IMG/VR virus record: IMGVR_UViG_3300036770_007999
Coordinates: 1-64,000 of that record
Direction: 5' to 3' (one strand)
Origin: a virus
DNA: 64,000 nt
Position 1 is the first letter of the stretch; each line of letters begins with the position of its first letter. Below, one piece after another: positions 12,893 to 21,601 of this stretch. Below the pieces are notes generated by a model that was not told the DNA's origin, made no database searches, and saw nothing but the letters and a program-made list of their open reading frames with translations. Position numbers and translations under genes: made by a program.

Positions 12893-13851
12893 TCACTGGC
12901 GGCCTTGGCTTGATCGGACACAATGTGGTCCGGCGCCTACATGACCAAGGACATCAAGTGGTCGTGACTGATATCTGCACCAACTATGGCATAGTACCGC
13001 AGAGCGAGATCGATTATCTCATTGGTGAACGCCGGAAACGCCTGGATCCTGCTACCAGGATCTACAGCGTAGACATCGCGGACCAAGTGGGCATGGATAA
13101 CCTTATGCGCAGCCACCGGCCAGATACCGTGGTACACATGGCCAGTTTCCCCCGGCAAAAAGTGGTGAACGCTGACCCCATGCGTGGCAGCCGGACCATG
13201 AGTGAAGGGCTGCTCAACCTATTGGAACTCAGTGCAAGACATAAGGTAGACAGATTCGTGTACATCTCGTCGAGCATGGTTTACGGTGATTTCGCAGATC
13301 AAGTTCGCGAAGATGCTGCTTGCCGGCCCCAAGGACAGTATGGCATCATGAAGCTGGCCGGAGAATGGCTGGTGCGAGACTACACACGCCGTGGCAGTTT
13401 TGATCATGTCATAATCAGACCCTCCGCAGTGTATGGTGAACTGGACGTAGAAGATCGGGTAATTGCCAAGTTCATGCTGGCCGCGTTGCGTGGAAACGTG
13501 CTGCGAGTAAATGGTGCCACAGAAACTCTGGACTTTACCTATGTGGAGGATGCGGCCGATGGCATCACTGCTGCCGCATTGCTGCCTGTGGCGCGCAACA
13601 AGACCTACAACATCACCAAAAGTCATTCGTGGAGCTTGCTAGAGGCCGCCCGCCTAGCAGTGCGCATCGCCGGTCGAGGCTCGGTAGAGGTACGCGATCG
13701 TGATGCAGATTTCCCCAGCCGAGGTGCGCTGAACATCGACGCCGCACGAAGAGATCTTGGTTTCGATCCCAAAGTAGACATAGAAGAAGGATTCCAGAGA
13801 TATCATGACTGGCTTAAAGATAGCGTTTACTGGTCTCCAAAAACAATATAA
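12868..13851 (+). CDS. NAD-dependent sugar epimerase/dehydratase (extended SDR)
   Basis: The 327-residue protein has the Rossmann glycine motif GGLGLIG (11-17), an Asp-containing second strand (VVVTDI), the Ser triad SSS (134-136), and YGIMK (158-162) with catalytic Tyr and Lys. RPSAVYGE follows in the right place. This is the layout of GalE/RmlB-like enzymes acting on nucleotide sugars. The exact reaction, epimerisation, dehydration or reduction, cannot be fixed. It overlaps the next gene, an aminotransferase, by 47 bases, a common pairing for amino-sugar synthesis. It probably feeds the downstream glycosyltransferase-like genes. Confidence 0.85.
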   Translation: MAQTRKVLVTGGLGLIGHNVVRRLHDQGHQVVVTDICTNYGIVPQSEIDYLIGERRKRLDPATRIYSVDIADQVGMDNLMRSHRPDTVVHMASFPRQKVVNADPMRGSRTMSEGLLNLLELSARHKVDRFVYISSSMVYGDFADQVREDAACRPQGQYGIMKLAGEWLVRDYTRRGSFDHVIIRPSAVYGELDVEDRVIAKFMLAALRGNVLRVNGATETLDFTYVEDAADGITAAALLPVARNKTYNITKSHSWSLLEAARLAVRIAGRGSVEVRDRDADFPSRGALNIDAARRDLGFDPKVDIEEGFQRYHDWLKDSVYWSPKTI

Positions 13852-14911
13852 CAATCTCCGCACAGAGATCCTGGATGCCACCGATGAGGTCTTGCGCACT
13901 GGCCAGCTCATGGACGGCAATTTTACTGCAGAATTTGAAAACTGGTTGGCAAGACGAAACAGCACCAAGTATGCTGTGACCTGTCATTCTGGTACACAGG
14001 CTCTGGAGATCATCGCAGCCTATTATGCCACTGAACGTGAGGCACCTAATCCTCCCACGGTACTGATACCGGCCGTGACCTACGTGGCAACTGCCAATGC
14101 TTTCATGCGCGCGGGCTGGGACATACATTTCGTTGATGTGGATGCCTCGGGTATATTCGACATGCGGTCGATACCTGATGTAAGTTATCAGGCCATGGTC
14201 TTGGTAGGTCTATACGGGGCTGCTATCACCCACATAGGTGATACCAAGATCTGGCGGCAGACAGTGTTGCGCGATGGTCTCGTAATAGAAGATGCAGCAC
14301 AGCATTGGCTGGCCAGTGGTGCGATCCGTATCGGCCAGGCCGCAGCGATCAGTTTCGATCCCATGAAGAATTTGGCTGCTTATGGCAACGGCGGCGCCCT
14401 AGTTACGAATGATGCTGATCTATATCGCTATGCACAGGCCTGGCGCAACAACGGCAAGCCCGACCATCATCATGTTGGAACCAACAGCCGGATGAGCGAA
14501 ATAGACTGTGCCCAGTTGCTGGTAAAAACACGCTACATCGATGAGTGGCAACAACGGCGTGGCAAAATAGCGCAGTTCTGGATGGACAAGTTGCAATCGT
14601 CAGCGGTGCGCTGTCTTGTCACTCGAGACAACTGGCACGACCATTCTTTTCACAAGTTCGTTATCGACGTAGAAGCACGCGACATACTGCAAAAGAATCT
14701 GGCCATACGTGGCATAGAAACCCGGGTGCATTATGCGCAGCCTCTGCATGAGATCGATATCTATCGGCAGTGGCCTGGTCCCACTTTCCTGAGTTCGGCT
14801 TCGGCACTGTGCCGCAGGGTGTTGAGCCTGCCTATCTATCCTGAGCTCACAGATCTGCAGGTGGAGTATATAGCGGATCAGGTACGAGATTGTGTGACCA
14901 GTTCTGGATGA
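13805..14911 (+). CDS. DegT/DnrJ/EryC1-type PLP sugar aminotransferase
   Basis: The 368-residue protein shows the family pattern: LIPAVTYVATANAFMRAGW near 87-105, IEDAAQHW (161-168) with the Asp that contacts the PLP ring, and the Schiff-base Lys188 in SFDPMKNLAAYGNGGAL. NSRMSEIDCAQL follows as in sugar aminotransferases. Such enzymes transfer an amino group to a keto sugar on a nucleotide, consistent with the upstream SDR. The 3' end overlaps the opposite-strand gene by 34 bases in a tail-to-tail arrangement. Alternative roles in antibiotic-type sugars cannot be separated by sequence alone. Confidence 0.85.
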   Translation: MTGLKIAFTGLQKQYNNLRTEILDATDEVLRTGQLMDGNFTAEFENWLARRNSTKYAVTCHSGTQALEIIAAYYATEREAPNPPTVLIPAVTYVATANAFMRAGWDIHFVDVDASGIFDMRSIPDVSYQAMVLVGLYGAAITHIGDTKIWRQTVLRDGLVIEDAAQHWLASGAIRIGQAAAISFDPMKNLAAYGNGGALVTNDADLYRYAQAWRNNGKPDHHHVGTNSRMSEIDCAQLLVKTRYIDEWQQRRGKIAQFWMDKLQSSAVRCLVTRDNWHDHSFHKFVIDVEARDILQKNLAIRGIETRVHYAQPLHEIDIYRQWPGPTFLSSASALCRRVLSLPIYPELTDLQVEYIADQVRDCVTSSG

Positions 14912-16707
14912 AGCATCATGGCATAGGTAGCAAGCCATGCCCATTCGTAGCTTTTCTTGATCGCGTCAAAATCTCCCCCGACTTCTTCATAGTAACGCAC
15001 AGCATCCTGGGCACCGCGCAGACTCCAGACACCGTTGACACCATCGCCTTTAGATAGCCATTCTGCCAATCGGTATTCATTCTCTACATCTGGAAGACTG
15101 TGCCGAAGTTTCAGGCATTCTCTGAAAGCGGTACGCCAACAGGTCCAGGGATCGTTGTCGTAGTAGGCAGTACCTGATACCATGGGCACAACCTCGTGTG
15201 GATCTTCCAAGGTAAAATCCAGCCCCTGCCCTGTATTGGCCATCACTAAATTTACATTGTAGGCTATCATGGCCTGGTGTCCGTACACCAAGTGATTCAC
15301 AGGATTGTAGGCATGGAAAATATAGTGTTTGGGCTGTTGCATGCGATCCGGCTGCCATGACCAATCAAAGTCTGCATTGACCTGCAGTTTAGCAAACACA
15401 GCAAAGAACCAAGGCGTGCGACTTTTTTCGGCCGCGGCTTGATAAGCAGCCACCCGACCGTTCACACCATCCACACGATGCAATTGATTAGGCGCCATGT
15501 GGTTGGTCAGCGCACCTTGCAGTATGTTCCAGTGATGCTCGGCTCCATGTTCTCCATTGGAGATGAATACTATGTCTAAAGGTCGATCCTGTATCCAATT
15601 GCGATAGTTTCGATCAATCCATGCGTAGTCGTAGACTTGCGACTTAATAAATGGTACTGCTTCTTTAGGTACCACTACTAGTCCTGCTCCGACACTGAGC
15701 GGAACCACAGTCCTTGTCTGGTCTCTCCATAGAGATATAGTCGGTATCCTATTTGTATTCATGTCTTGGCAGGCAAACAAAGCGATAGGACCGGACCAAT
15801 GTGAATTTTGTATCGCTGTAACTTGACTGTCATGTTGATGCCGCACAACTGGTACAGGTTTCCTTGGCACCGTGATATCGCTGACAAAATTTAGATCGTA
15901 CCATTCCAACAGTTGAAATTCCGAGATCTTGGCACGGAACGTGGGCACATGCATGAAAAAGGTATCGCCAAACTTCTGTTCTTCGCTGGGGAAAACGTGC
16001 AGCATGTGGTTCTGCCAGGACTCCGGATGCCATGAGAAATCAAAATTGTAGTAGTTGCAGATGGTGCTACAGATCCATACAAATTCTTGATCGTTAGGTA
16101 TGCTGGTTGCCAGTCTGGTCAGGGTATCTTTGTAGTTGTTGAAATATCGTATCCGGCGAGCCACTGGCTGACAGAATTCGTCAACGGTACCATTCATGTG
16201 ATCTATGAGATAGATCGCCGCGGCCTTGGCACGCACACGGCTTCCGCTCTGGCTCACATACTTGGTTTGACTTCCGCCCGGTACAAGATACCGAGGTCCA
16301 CCGGTTTTTTGCCATTGGGTACCGAATTCATAGTGGAAGGGCGGATCAGTATAGTCAGGGTGCCAGGAGAAATCAAAGTCTGTGACACTGTCGGTGTTTT
16401 CCCAAAGATCGAGATCTGTTGTCATTGCGATCACGGGTGATGTATGATAGTTGGTGTCCGTATATCTCGATTTTGGAATCAAATAGGTACCAGAATCACG
16501 TTGCCATTGGCTGGCCCAGGCATGTCGTTGAGAGGCCTGCCACGGTGGGGGTTCCCAAAGGAAGTCGAAGTCTGCATAGTCCGCTAAGTACGTCACTATC
16601 CAACAGTAACGTGTGCGACTTTGTTGTCGTGCATGCTCGACGCTCAAAGCCTCACGCTCATGAGCAAACAGATTAGGCTTTTTTCCGATATAAAATACGT
16701 CAAACAT
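14878..16707 (-). CDS. Large glycosyltransferase-like protein with repeated 'DFSWHPD' blocks
   Basis: The 609-residue protein carries repeats of the block DFDFSWHPD followed by a Trp/Gln strand: near residues 46-55 (degenerate), 110-120, 220-230 and 420-430 (DFDWSWQPD). The C-terminal half, from LDIVFISNGEHGAEHHW onwards, parallels the GT-A-like gene at 32823-33749: both have an RVDG.NG/KG..AA..AAAE segment. In that relative the next strand ends in DGD (a DxD metal motif), whereas here it reads VFAKLQVN and lacks it. It may be a degenerate or noncanonical glycosyltransferase. The start at 16707 is the Met of MFDVFYIGKK and overlaps the divergent gene's ATG. Confidence 0.55.
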   Translation of the reverse strand: MFDVFYIGKKPNLFAHEREALSVEHARQQSRTRYCWIVTYLADYADFDFLWEPPPWQASQRHAWASQWQRDSGTYLIPKSRYTDTNYHTSPVIAMTTDLDLWENTDSVTDFDFSWHPDYTDPPFHYEFGTQWQKTGGPRYLVPGGSQTKYVSQSGSRVRAKAAAIYLIDHMNGTVDEFCQPVARRIRYFNNYKDTLTRLATSIPNDQEFVWICSTICNYYNFDFSWHPESWQNHMLHVFPSEEQKFGDTFFMHVPTFRAKISEFQLLEWYDLNFVSDITVPRKPVPVVRHQHDSQVTAIQNSHWSGPIALFACQDMNTNRIPTISLWRDQTRTVVPLSVGAGLVVVPKEAVPFIKSQVYDYAWIDRNYRNWIQDRPLDIVFISNGEHGAEHHWNILQGALTNHMAPNQLHRVDGVNGRVAAYQAAAEKSRTPWFFAVFAKLQVNADFDWSWQPDRMQQPKHYIFHAYNPVNHLVYGHQAMIAYNVNLVMANTGQGLDFTLEDPHEVVPMVSGTAYYDNDPWTCWRTAFRECLKLRHSLPDVENEYRLAEWLSKGDGVNGVWSLRGAQDAVRYYEEVGGDFDAIKKSYEWAWLATYAMMLHPELVTQSRT

Positions 16708-17809
16708 GATCAGGATTGATGAAATATACAATAACACATTTTGGCCTTGGTTGCGATCTAATAGGCCAGGAACAAGGATGTTTTTTCATGATCCCTTTGG
16801 GCGCAGCGATGCCGAAAGTCTTTACAATTATGGACAAGACACACAACAAGAAAGTAATTATATGTATTTCTTTGACCAGGAGCCCATACATTTAGATCTA
16901 CACATGTCTACCTTCGATGATGTAGTAAGGAGAAACCTCGACATTTGTTGGCCCCATCAGACCCCGGGTTCGATTGTTACCAGTGAACAGCACAGTGAGT
17001 TTGTGGAGAGCATCTGCAACACCTATGGTTGGCGCAGTCATTATTATTTTTTCCACGGATGGGCCAGTCTGGATTGGTTCCGAGGTTATGATAGGACTTT
17101 TTTGATGCCAGATCCCAAAGACAGAAAGATCACGAAAAGTTTTATCAGCGCAAATCGCATCGTGGGCGGTAAAAGAGATCATCGCATCATACTGATGTAC
17201 AAATTATTCAAGAAAAAAATCAACAACGCCCACATAAGTTTTCCCGGGATCTGTCCTGCCGAAGGCACACACATAACGTCACTGGTTCACAAATGGCACG
17301 ATCAATACCCAGATATGCCAGAAACTTTTGCTGCACAGAACCTGCCTTGGAATTTCCAGGGTGAGACCGATCATCCCATGCACAGTTGCTGGTTGAGCCT
17401 CTTTGATCAGTGTGCCGAGACCTGTGCCTATGTGGTGACCGAGACTGTGCAACAGGGCAATCGGCATCATCTCACTGAAAAAACTTTCAAACCTATCTGT
17501 TTACAAATGCCTTTTGTTTTGGCGTCCACACAGGGCAGCCTCGACTATCTTAAAAGTTATGGATTCCGGACTTTCAATCATGTCTGGGATGAAAGTTATG
17601 ATCATGAAAGCGACGATCATCGGCGTATAGAAATGATAGCACACATTCTCAAGTCACTGGATGACTGTTCACCTGCTGAATTACACAGCATATATAGACA
17701 CACATATGAAACTGTGGTCTGGAACTATCAACACTTTTACGGCGGTGATTTTGAACGCCTGTTGTGGAAAGAATTGCAGCACATGATGCAGGACATGAAA
17801 CAGACATGA
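16706..17809 (+). CDS. 'TEK' family glycosyltransferase-like protein (copy 2)
   Basis: The 367-residue protein carries MYFFDQEPI, YYFFHGWASLDWFRGYDR and the C-terminal HLTEKTFKPICLQMPFV, with LKSYGFRTFNHVWDESYDH. It is the closest by eye to the minus-strand gene at 8161-9339. The TEK block is like the donor-binding end of GT-B enzymes. Its ATG at 16706-16708 shares bases with the divergent start at 16707, leaving no intergenic promoter. It is joined to the next gene by an ATGA overlap at 17806-17809. Acceptor and donor are not known. Confidence 0.6.
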   Translation: MIRIDEIYNNTFWPWLRSNRPGTRMFFHDPFGRSDAESLYNYGQDTQQESNYMYFFDQEPIHLDLHMSTFDDVVRRNLDICWPHQTPGSIVTSEQHSEFVESICNTYGWRSHYYFFHGWASLDWFRGYDRTFLMPDPKDRKITKSFISANRIVGGKRDHRIILMYKLFKKKINNAHISFPGICPAEGTHITSLVHKWHDQYPDMPETFAAQNLPWNFQGETDHPMHSCWLSLFDQCAETCAYVVTETVQQGNRHHLTEKTFKPICLQMPFVLASTQGSLDYLKSYGFRTFNHVWDESYDHESDDHRRIEMIAHILKSLDDCSPAELHSIYRHTYETVVWNYQHFYGGDFERLLWKELQHMMQDMKQT

Positions 17810-18990
17810 TCAATTTCTGTTACGATTCGCTGGGAGACAATCCCGATCTCGGTTATCCTAATCTAGCGCAGCCGGCACTGGCTCCGGACGAATTTGATAC
17901 AACATGGCCCAGGGTGCTGCCGCTCAGGCTGCTGATGTATCTACAACAGTTTGGTCATCATTTCCAAAGCTGGCATGTAGCACACGCGCCCAAGGGCAGT
18001 TGGTATCCTATCGCATTGGCCTGGCATGACTTTGAATGCGATTATTTGGCACTGGCTTCTCACACTGCCCTGGCACGCGCCAGGCGCGGTGAAATCAAGT
18101 TCTTTTTCTACTACCACGAAGGCGATCACCCTGGCAGGATCCAACAGAGATTTGATCTTCTGTGCCGGCAGCATGATCTGCCTCATGACTGTTATCTGTT
18201 CATTAGTGCCAACAGCGCAGCCGATCAATATCCGCGCTGTTATTATTTCAATGATCATGAATATTTTCTCAGTTACATCAATCGTAGACAAACAGCAGAC
18301 TGGTGCGACCGCAGTGAAAGGCCTTATGAATTTACCGCACTGAATCGCATCCATAAATGGTGGCGGGCTTCGATTATGAGTGATCTATATCATGAGAAAG
18401 TATTGGATCACAGTCTATGGAGTTATAACACGGTGCTGACAGAAGATGATCGACCCGAAGACAATCCCATCAGATTGGATGCGAGATCAGATTGGTCAAC
18501 GAAATTGCAACAGTTTCTTTCTGGAGCGCCTTATGAATGCGACGGTGCTGACGCAGTATCTCACAACGATCATAGACGCATCAATGTTGATCTTTATACC
18601 AAAAGTTACTGCCATCTTGTGTTGGAAACTCTGTTCGATGTGGATCAGAGTGGGGGCACATTCCTCACCGAAAAGACCTGGAAATGCATGAAATTTGGAC
18701 AGCCTTTTGTAATCATTGGCCCTGTGGGCAGTCTAGATATCTTACGCAGATCTGGGTATCGCGTGTTTGACCATGCTATTGACAATGCCTACGACACTAT
18801 AGAAGACAACACTGACAGATACCTGGCTGTGAGAAAATCCATCGCCGAGATCAAAAAGCAGGACATGCATCAGTGGTACCTAAGGTGTCTCGACGATGTA
18901 AAATATAACCAATGGCAATTTCACACCAAAGCCAATGGAACCTTAGATTGTTTGGTTAAAAAATTAACTGAACACTCGTACACCATATAG
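17806..18990 (+). CDS. 'TEK' family glycosyltransferase-like protein (copy 3)
   Basis: The 394-residue protein starts MINFCYDSLG. The start at 17806 is preferred to the upstream GTG because it gives the ATGA overlap common in this region. It contains a KFFFYYHEGDHPGRI strand, NRIHKWWRASIMSDLYHEK, and the C-terminal TFLTEKTWKCMKFGQPFVII with LRRSGYRVFDHAIDNAYD. It is more diverged from copies 1 and 2 than they are from each other: the Pro after TEK-x-x-K is replaced by Cys. It ends tail-to-tail with the carbamoyltransferase gene, overlapping by 27 bases. Likely glycosyltransferase; donor unknown. Confidence 0.55.
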   Translation: MINFCYDSLGDNPDLGYPNLAQPALAPDEFDTTWPRVLPLRLLMYLQQFGHHFQSWHVAHAPKGSWYPIALAWHDFECDYLALASHTALARARRGEIKFFFYYHEGDHPGRIQQRFDLLCRQHDLPHDCYLFISANSAADQYPRCYYFNDHEYFLSYINRRQTADWCDRSERPYEFTALNRIHKWWRASIMSDLYHEKVLDHSLWSYNTVLTEDDRPEDNPIRLDARSDWSTKLQQFLSGAPYECDGADAVSHNDHRRINVDLYTKSYCHLVLETLFDVDQSGGTFLTEKTWKCMKFGQPFVIIGPVGSLDILRRSGYRVFDHAIDNAYDTIEDNTDRYLAVRKSIAEIKKQDMHQWYLRCLDDVKYNQWQFHTKANGTLDCLVKKLTEHSYTI

Positions 18991-20448
18991 CTTTTCAAAT
19001 CGGTCAGCGTCTGATCGATCGTTGACCATGGGTTCGCCGCGGATGTTGAGGCTGGTATTTAACAGCATGGAACAACCGGTTCGTGCATGCCAGGCCTCCA
19101 GCAACCGACGGAATCCGGATCCATCAGCCGGCACAGTCTGTACTCGAGCAGTACCATCTACATGTGAGATTGCAGAATACAAATCAGGTCTGCGCACGCG
19201 GGCCACGATCTGCATGTATCTTGAAGCGGCGAAACTGCGCGGCATCTCAAAATAGTCCGCCACATACTCTTCCAATATGGCTGGTGCAAAAGGTCGGAAT
19301 TTCTGTCTGCGTTTGATTGCATTCACTAGGTCTTTGATTTCCGGTCCTCTAGGGTCCGCGAGCAGACTGCGATTGCCCAGTGCGCGCGGACCAAACTCAG
19401 CACGGCCGCTAGCCACACCAGCAATAGCATGGGCACAGAGATGATCAACAACGTCGTCAACAGGATAAGGCCCAGGAATATCATGACCAAGATAAGCATG
19501 GCGCCAGTTAAGTCTTCCGCCATGAGCCAAAGCCGCTGCACCCAGGCTCGATCCTGCGTCGCCCGGGTTGGGCATGATCCAGATGTTGTCATATACGTCT
19601 CCTATTCTTGCGTTGGCCACGCAGTTCAATGCCACTCCACCCATGTATACGAGATTATCGCTGTTGACCAGACTCCTGGCCCGCTGCACGACATTGTGTA
19701 TCATTTGCTCGGCTAGATGTTGACCTGCTGCGGCCAAATCTACAGCCTTGTAAGCACTGAGTTCATCGTCATCGAACCCTATGTGCAGATTCCTTCGCAT
19801 GCGGACATCAATTAGATCGTCTATGCAATGATCTCGTAACCAAGCAGTACCTAGACCAGATCCGTAAGCGGCCATGCCCATGGTGATGTATTCTTCTTCC
19901 ATGGGCTTCAAGCCCACGGCTTTTGTGATGGCCGAATAGAAAAGGCCGATGGAATGTGGATAACCTTGCCTCCATACACGCTGATACTGGGCATGCCCAT
20001 CGTGATCGTACCAGGCACGGAATATAGATACGGTATCCATCTCGCCTATGGCATCTATCACCACCACAGCGGCCTCTTGGAAAGGTGAAGTCTGGAATCC
20101 AGCAGCGGCATGACTGAGATGATGAGGATAACTCGCTTCTCTACGAGCAGGATGTTGATACCAAGAGCCTAGGTGTTGCCGTATGGCCTGACCAGTGGTC
20201 CAGGGCCCATACTCTCGCTGCCCGCTGCGCCATTGTTGGAGATTGTGCATCCATGGACGCTCGTAGAATGCCACTGTGTCAAATTCATGATCACAACATT
20301 CTCGTAAAAGATCCGGATGTATGTTGGGATCATTCTTTATCTTACTGTAGCGTTCAGAATGTCCTGCAAACATGATCTCGCCGTCTTGGCGCACCACAGT
20401 GACAGCAGCATCGTGGAATCCGGCACTGATGCCTAACACCTTTTTCAT
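18964..20448 (-). CDS. NodU/CmcH/TobZ-type carbamoyltransferase
   Basis: The 494-residue protein has the conserved HHLSHAAAGF (109-118) of the ASKHA-fold domain, VVVIDAIGEMD, EEEYITMGMAAYG, YMGGVALNCVAN, and the C-terminal EFGPRALGNRS and LNTSLN motifs. These enzymes make carbamoyl-AMP from carbamoyl phosphate and ATP, then transfer the carbamoyl group to a sugar or other hydroxyl. Carbamoyltransferases of this kind occur in T4-like cyanophages. Here it follows a 33-residue gene by an ATGA overlap and lies beside glycosyltransferase-like genes, so it probably decorates a glycan. Confidence 0.92.
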   Translation of the reverse strand: MKKVLGISAGFHDAAVTVVRQDGEIMFAGHSERYSKIKNDPNIHPDLLRECCDHEFDTVAFYERPWMHNLQQWRSGQREYGPWTTGQAIRQHLGSWYQHPARREASYPHHLSHAAAGFQTSPFQEAAVVVIDAIGEMDTVSIFRAWYDHDGHAQYQRVWRQGYPHSIGLFYSAITKAVGLKPMEEEYITMGMAAYGSGLGTAWLRDHCIDDLIDVRMRRNLHIGFDDDELSAYKAVDLAAAGQHLAEQMIHNVVQRARSLVNSDNLVYMGGVALNCVANARIGDVYDNIWIMPNPGDAGSSLGAAALAHGGRLNWRHAYLGHDIPGPYPVDDVVDHLCAHAIAGVASGRAEFGPRALGNRSLLADPRGPEIKDLVNAIKRRQKFRPFAPAILEEYVADYFEMPRSFAASRYMQIVARVRRPDLYSAISHVDGTARVQTVPADGSGFRRLLEAWHARTGCSMLLNTSLNIRGEPMVNDRSDADRFEKLYGVRVFS

Positions 20449-20546
20449 TTGTAGATAAAAGGATCTCGTTTACGCAATTCTTTAAGTTTCTTGCGGTACC
20501 GTATTTCCAAGCGAATCTTTTGCCATAGGTCCTTGAGCCATTTCAT
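20445..20546 (-). CDS. 33-residue basic peptide
   Basis: Reading the minus strand from ATG20546 gives MKWLKDLWQKIRLEIRYRKK, then LKELRKRDPFIYK and stop TGA. AGGAGA lies 6 bases upstream. Both ends couple to neighbours: its ATG overlaps the stop of the upstream gene and its stop overlaps the carbamoyltransferase ATG, both as ATGA. It has 13 Lys/Arg, four acidic residues and regular Leu/Trp spacing, so it can form an amphipathic helix. It has no Cys. It could be a small accessory or host-acting peptide, or a substrate for the radical SAM enzymes encoded upstream; neither is shown. Confidence 0.75.
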   Translation of the reverse strand: MKWLKDLWQKIRLEIRYRKKLKELRKRDPFIYK

Positions 20547-21601
20547 TGTGTTTCTCCTGTCATGCGATATATGTAGTCCGGATCGCGCCAACAGTAATCA
20601 TATTCGGTCTGCTGGTGCGCTGTTTTTACCGCGGCCACATCTAGATGGCTGTTCAACTGTTGCCAGATATCTTGATAATCGGTGGTGCCAAAACTGCGCT
20701 CAAGATCCACCTGACCTATCTGCGGGTGCCCAATGGTGAGAGCAGGATCATCAGGATCAAATCCATTGTGTTGCAGCCACTCACGGAATTCAGACAATTG
20801 TTGATGCATGAACGGATGCTGCCCGGGATCCTGGCCCCATTCGATATCAAAGTCTGCTGCTGCTTCAGTCTGGCTGCGCAAGGTCGTGGTGGTCAGTTCA
20901 TCTAGACGGCTGTCTCGGCCCTCATCTTGGAAGACTTCCCAGTGATGCTTGCCCACGGCTTTGTTTACTCCTACGTATACCCCTCCCATTGGGCGTGCAA
21001 TGGTATTGATACCAAATAGATCGAGATCTTCTGTGTCTAATGCGAATCGAGGAGCATGATTCCAACACATGAGTTGGCTAGGCCTTTGCCATTCTGGCAG
21101 TGTGTGTTTTTTCCGCCAACTCAAGGCCCAGGTTTCAAATTCGTGGCACAGGAGATTGAGTTGACTGATATGCCATCGAGTTTCGGCATCGGCTGCATTC
21201 CAGTACTGGCTCATGCTGCCACTCACGCCTTGTAGATCTTCAAAGTATCTGTGCAGGCGATTGAAACGATCGTGTCGCAGCCTGTGTTCGCTGTCAAGGC
21301 AGTCTGCGTACTCAAACATGTCGTTGATCTCATAGCCCAGTCTTTTATCATTGATATGAGCGATAGATCGGTTGATCTCGCGGCACAGAAATTGGCCGTT
21401 TCTAGGTGAATCTGCGAAGCCAAGAAAACAGTAATGTTTTTGCAGCGCCATTGATCGTGCCAGCACATCGTCTAATGCGGCCAGCCAGCGTCTGGCCAAA
21501 GAATTATCCCAGACATCGATCCACACAGTGATATCGTGGCGAGAGTCGGTATTTCTAAGAACAATCTCTACGGTATCAATCAATGCTTTGCCACCAATCA
21601 T
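20543..21601 (-). CDS. Unrecognised phage protein, 352 residues
   Basis: The protein is soluble, Trp-, His- and Asp-rich. It includes HRYFEDLQGVSGSMSQYWNA near residues 116-135, a long helical region, and MGGVYVGVNKAVGKHHWEVF in the C-terminal part. No Rossmann, PP-loop or TEK motif is seen. It overlaps the neighbouring radical SAM gene by 26 bases and the 33-residue gene by 4, so it is part of the same operon. The style resembles conserved T4-like phage proteins, but I cannot name it. Confidence 0.55.
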   Translation of the reverse strand: MIGGKALIDTVEIVLRNTDSRHDITVWIDVWDNSLARRWLAALDDVLARSMALQKHYCFLGFADSPRNGQFLCREINRSIAHINDKRLGYEINDMFEYADCLDSEHRLRHDRFNRLHRYFEDLQGVSGSMSQYWNAADAETRWHISQLNLLCHEFETWALSWRKKHTLPEWQRPSQLMCWNHAPRFALDTEDLDLFGINTIARPMGGVYVGVNKAVGKHHWEVFQDEGRDSRLDELTTTTLRSQTEAAADFDIEWGQDPGQHPFMHQQLSEFREWLQHNGFDPDDPALTIGHPQIGQVDLERSFGTTDYQDIWQQLNSHLDVAAVKTAHQQTEYDYCWRDPDYIYRMTGETQ

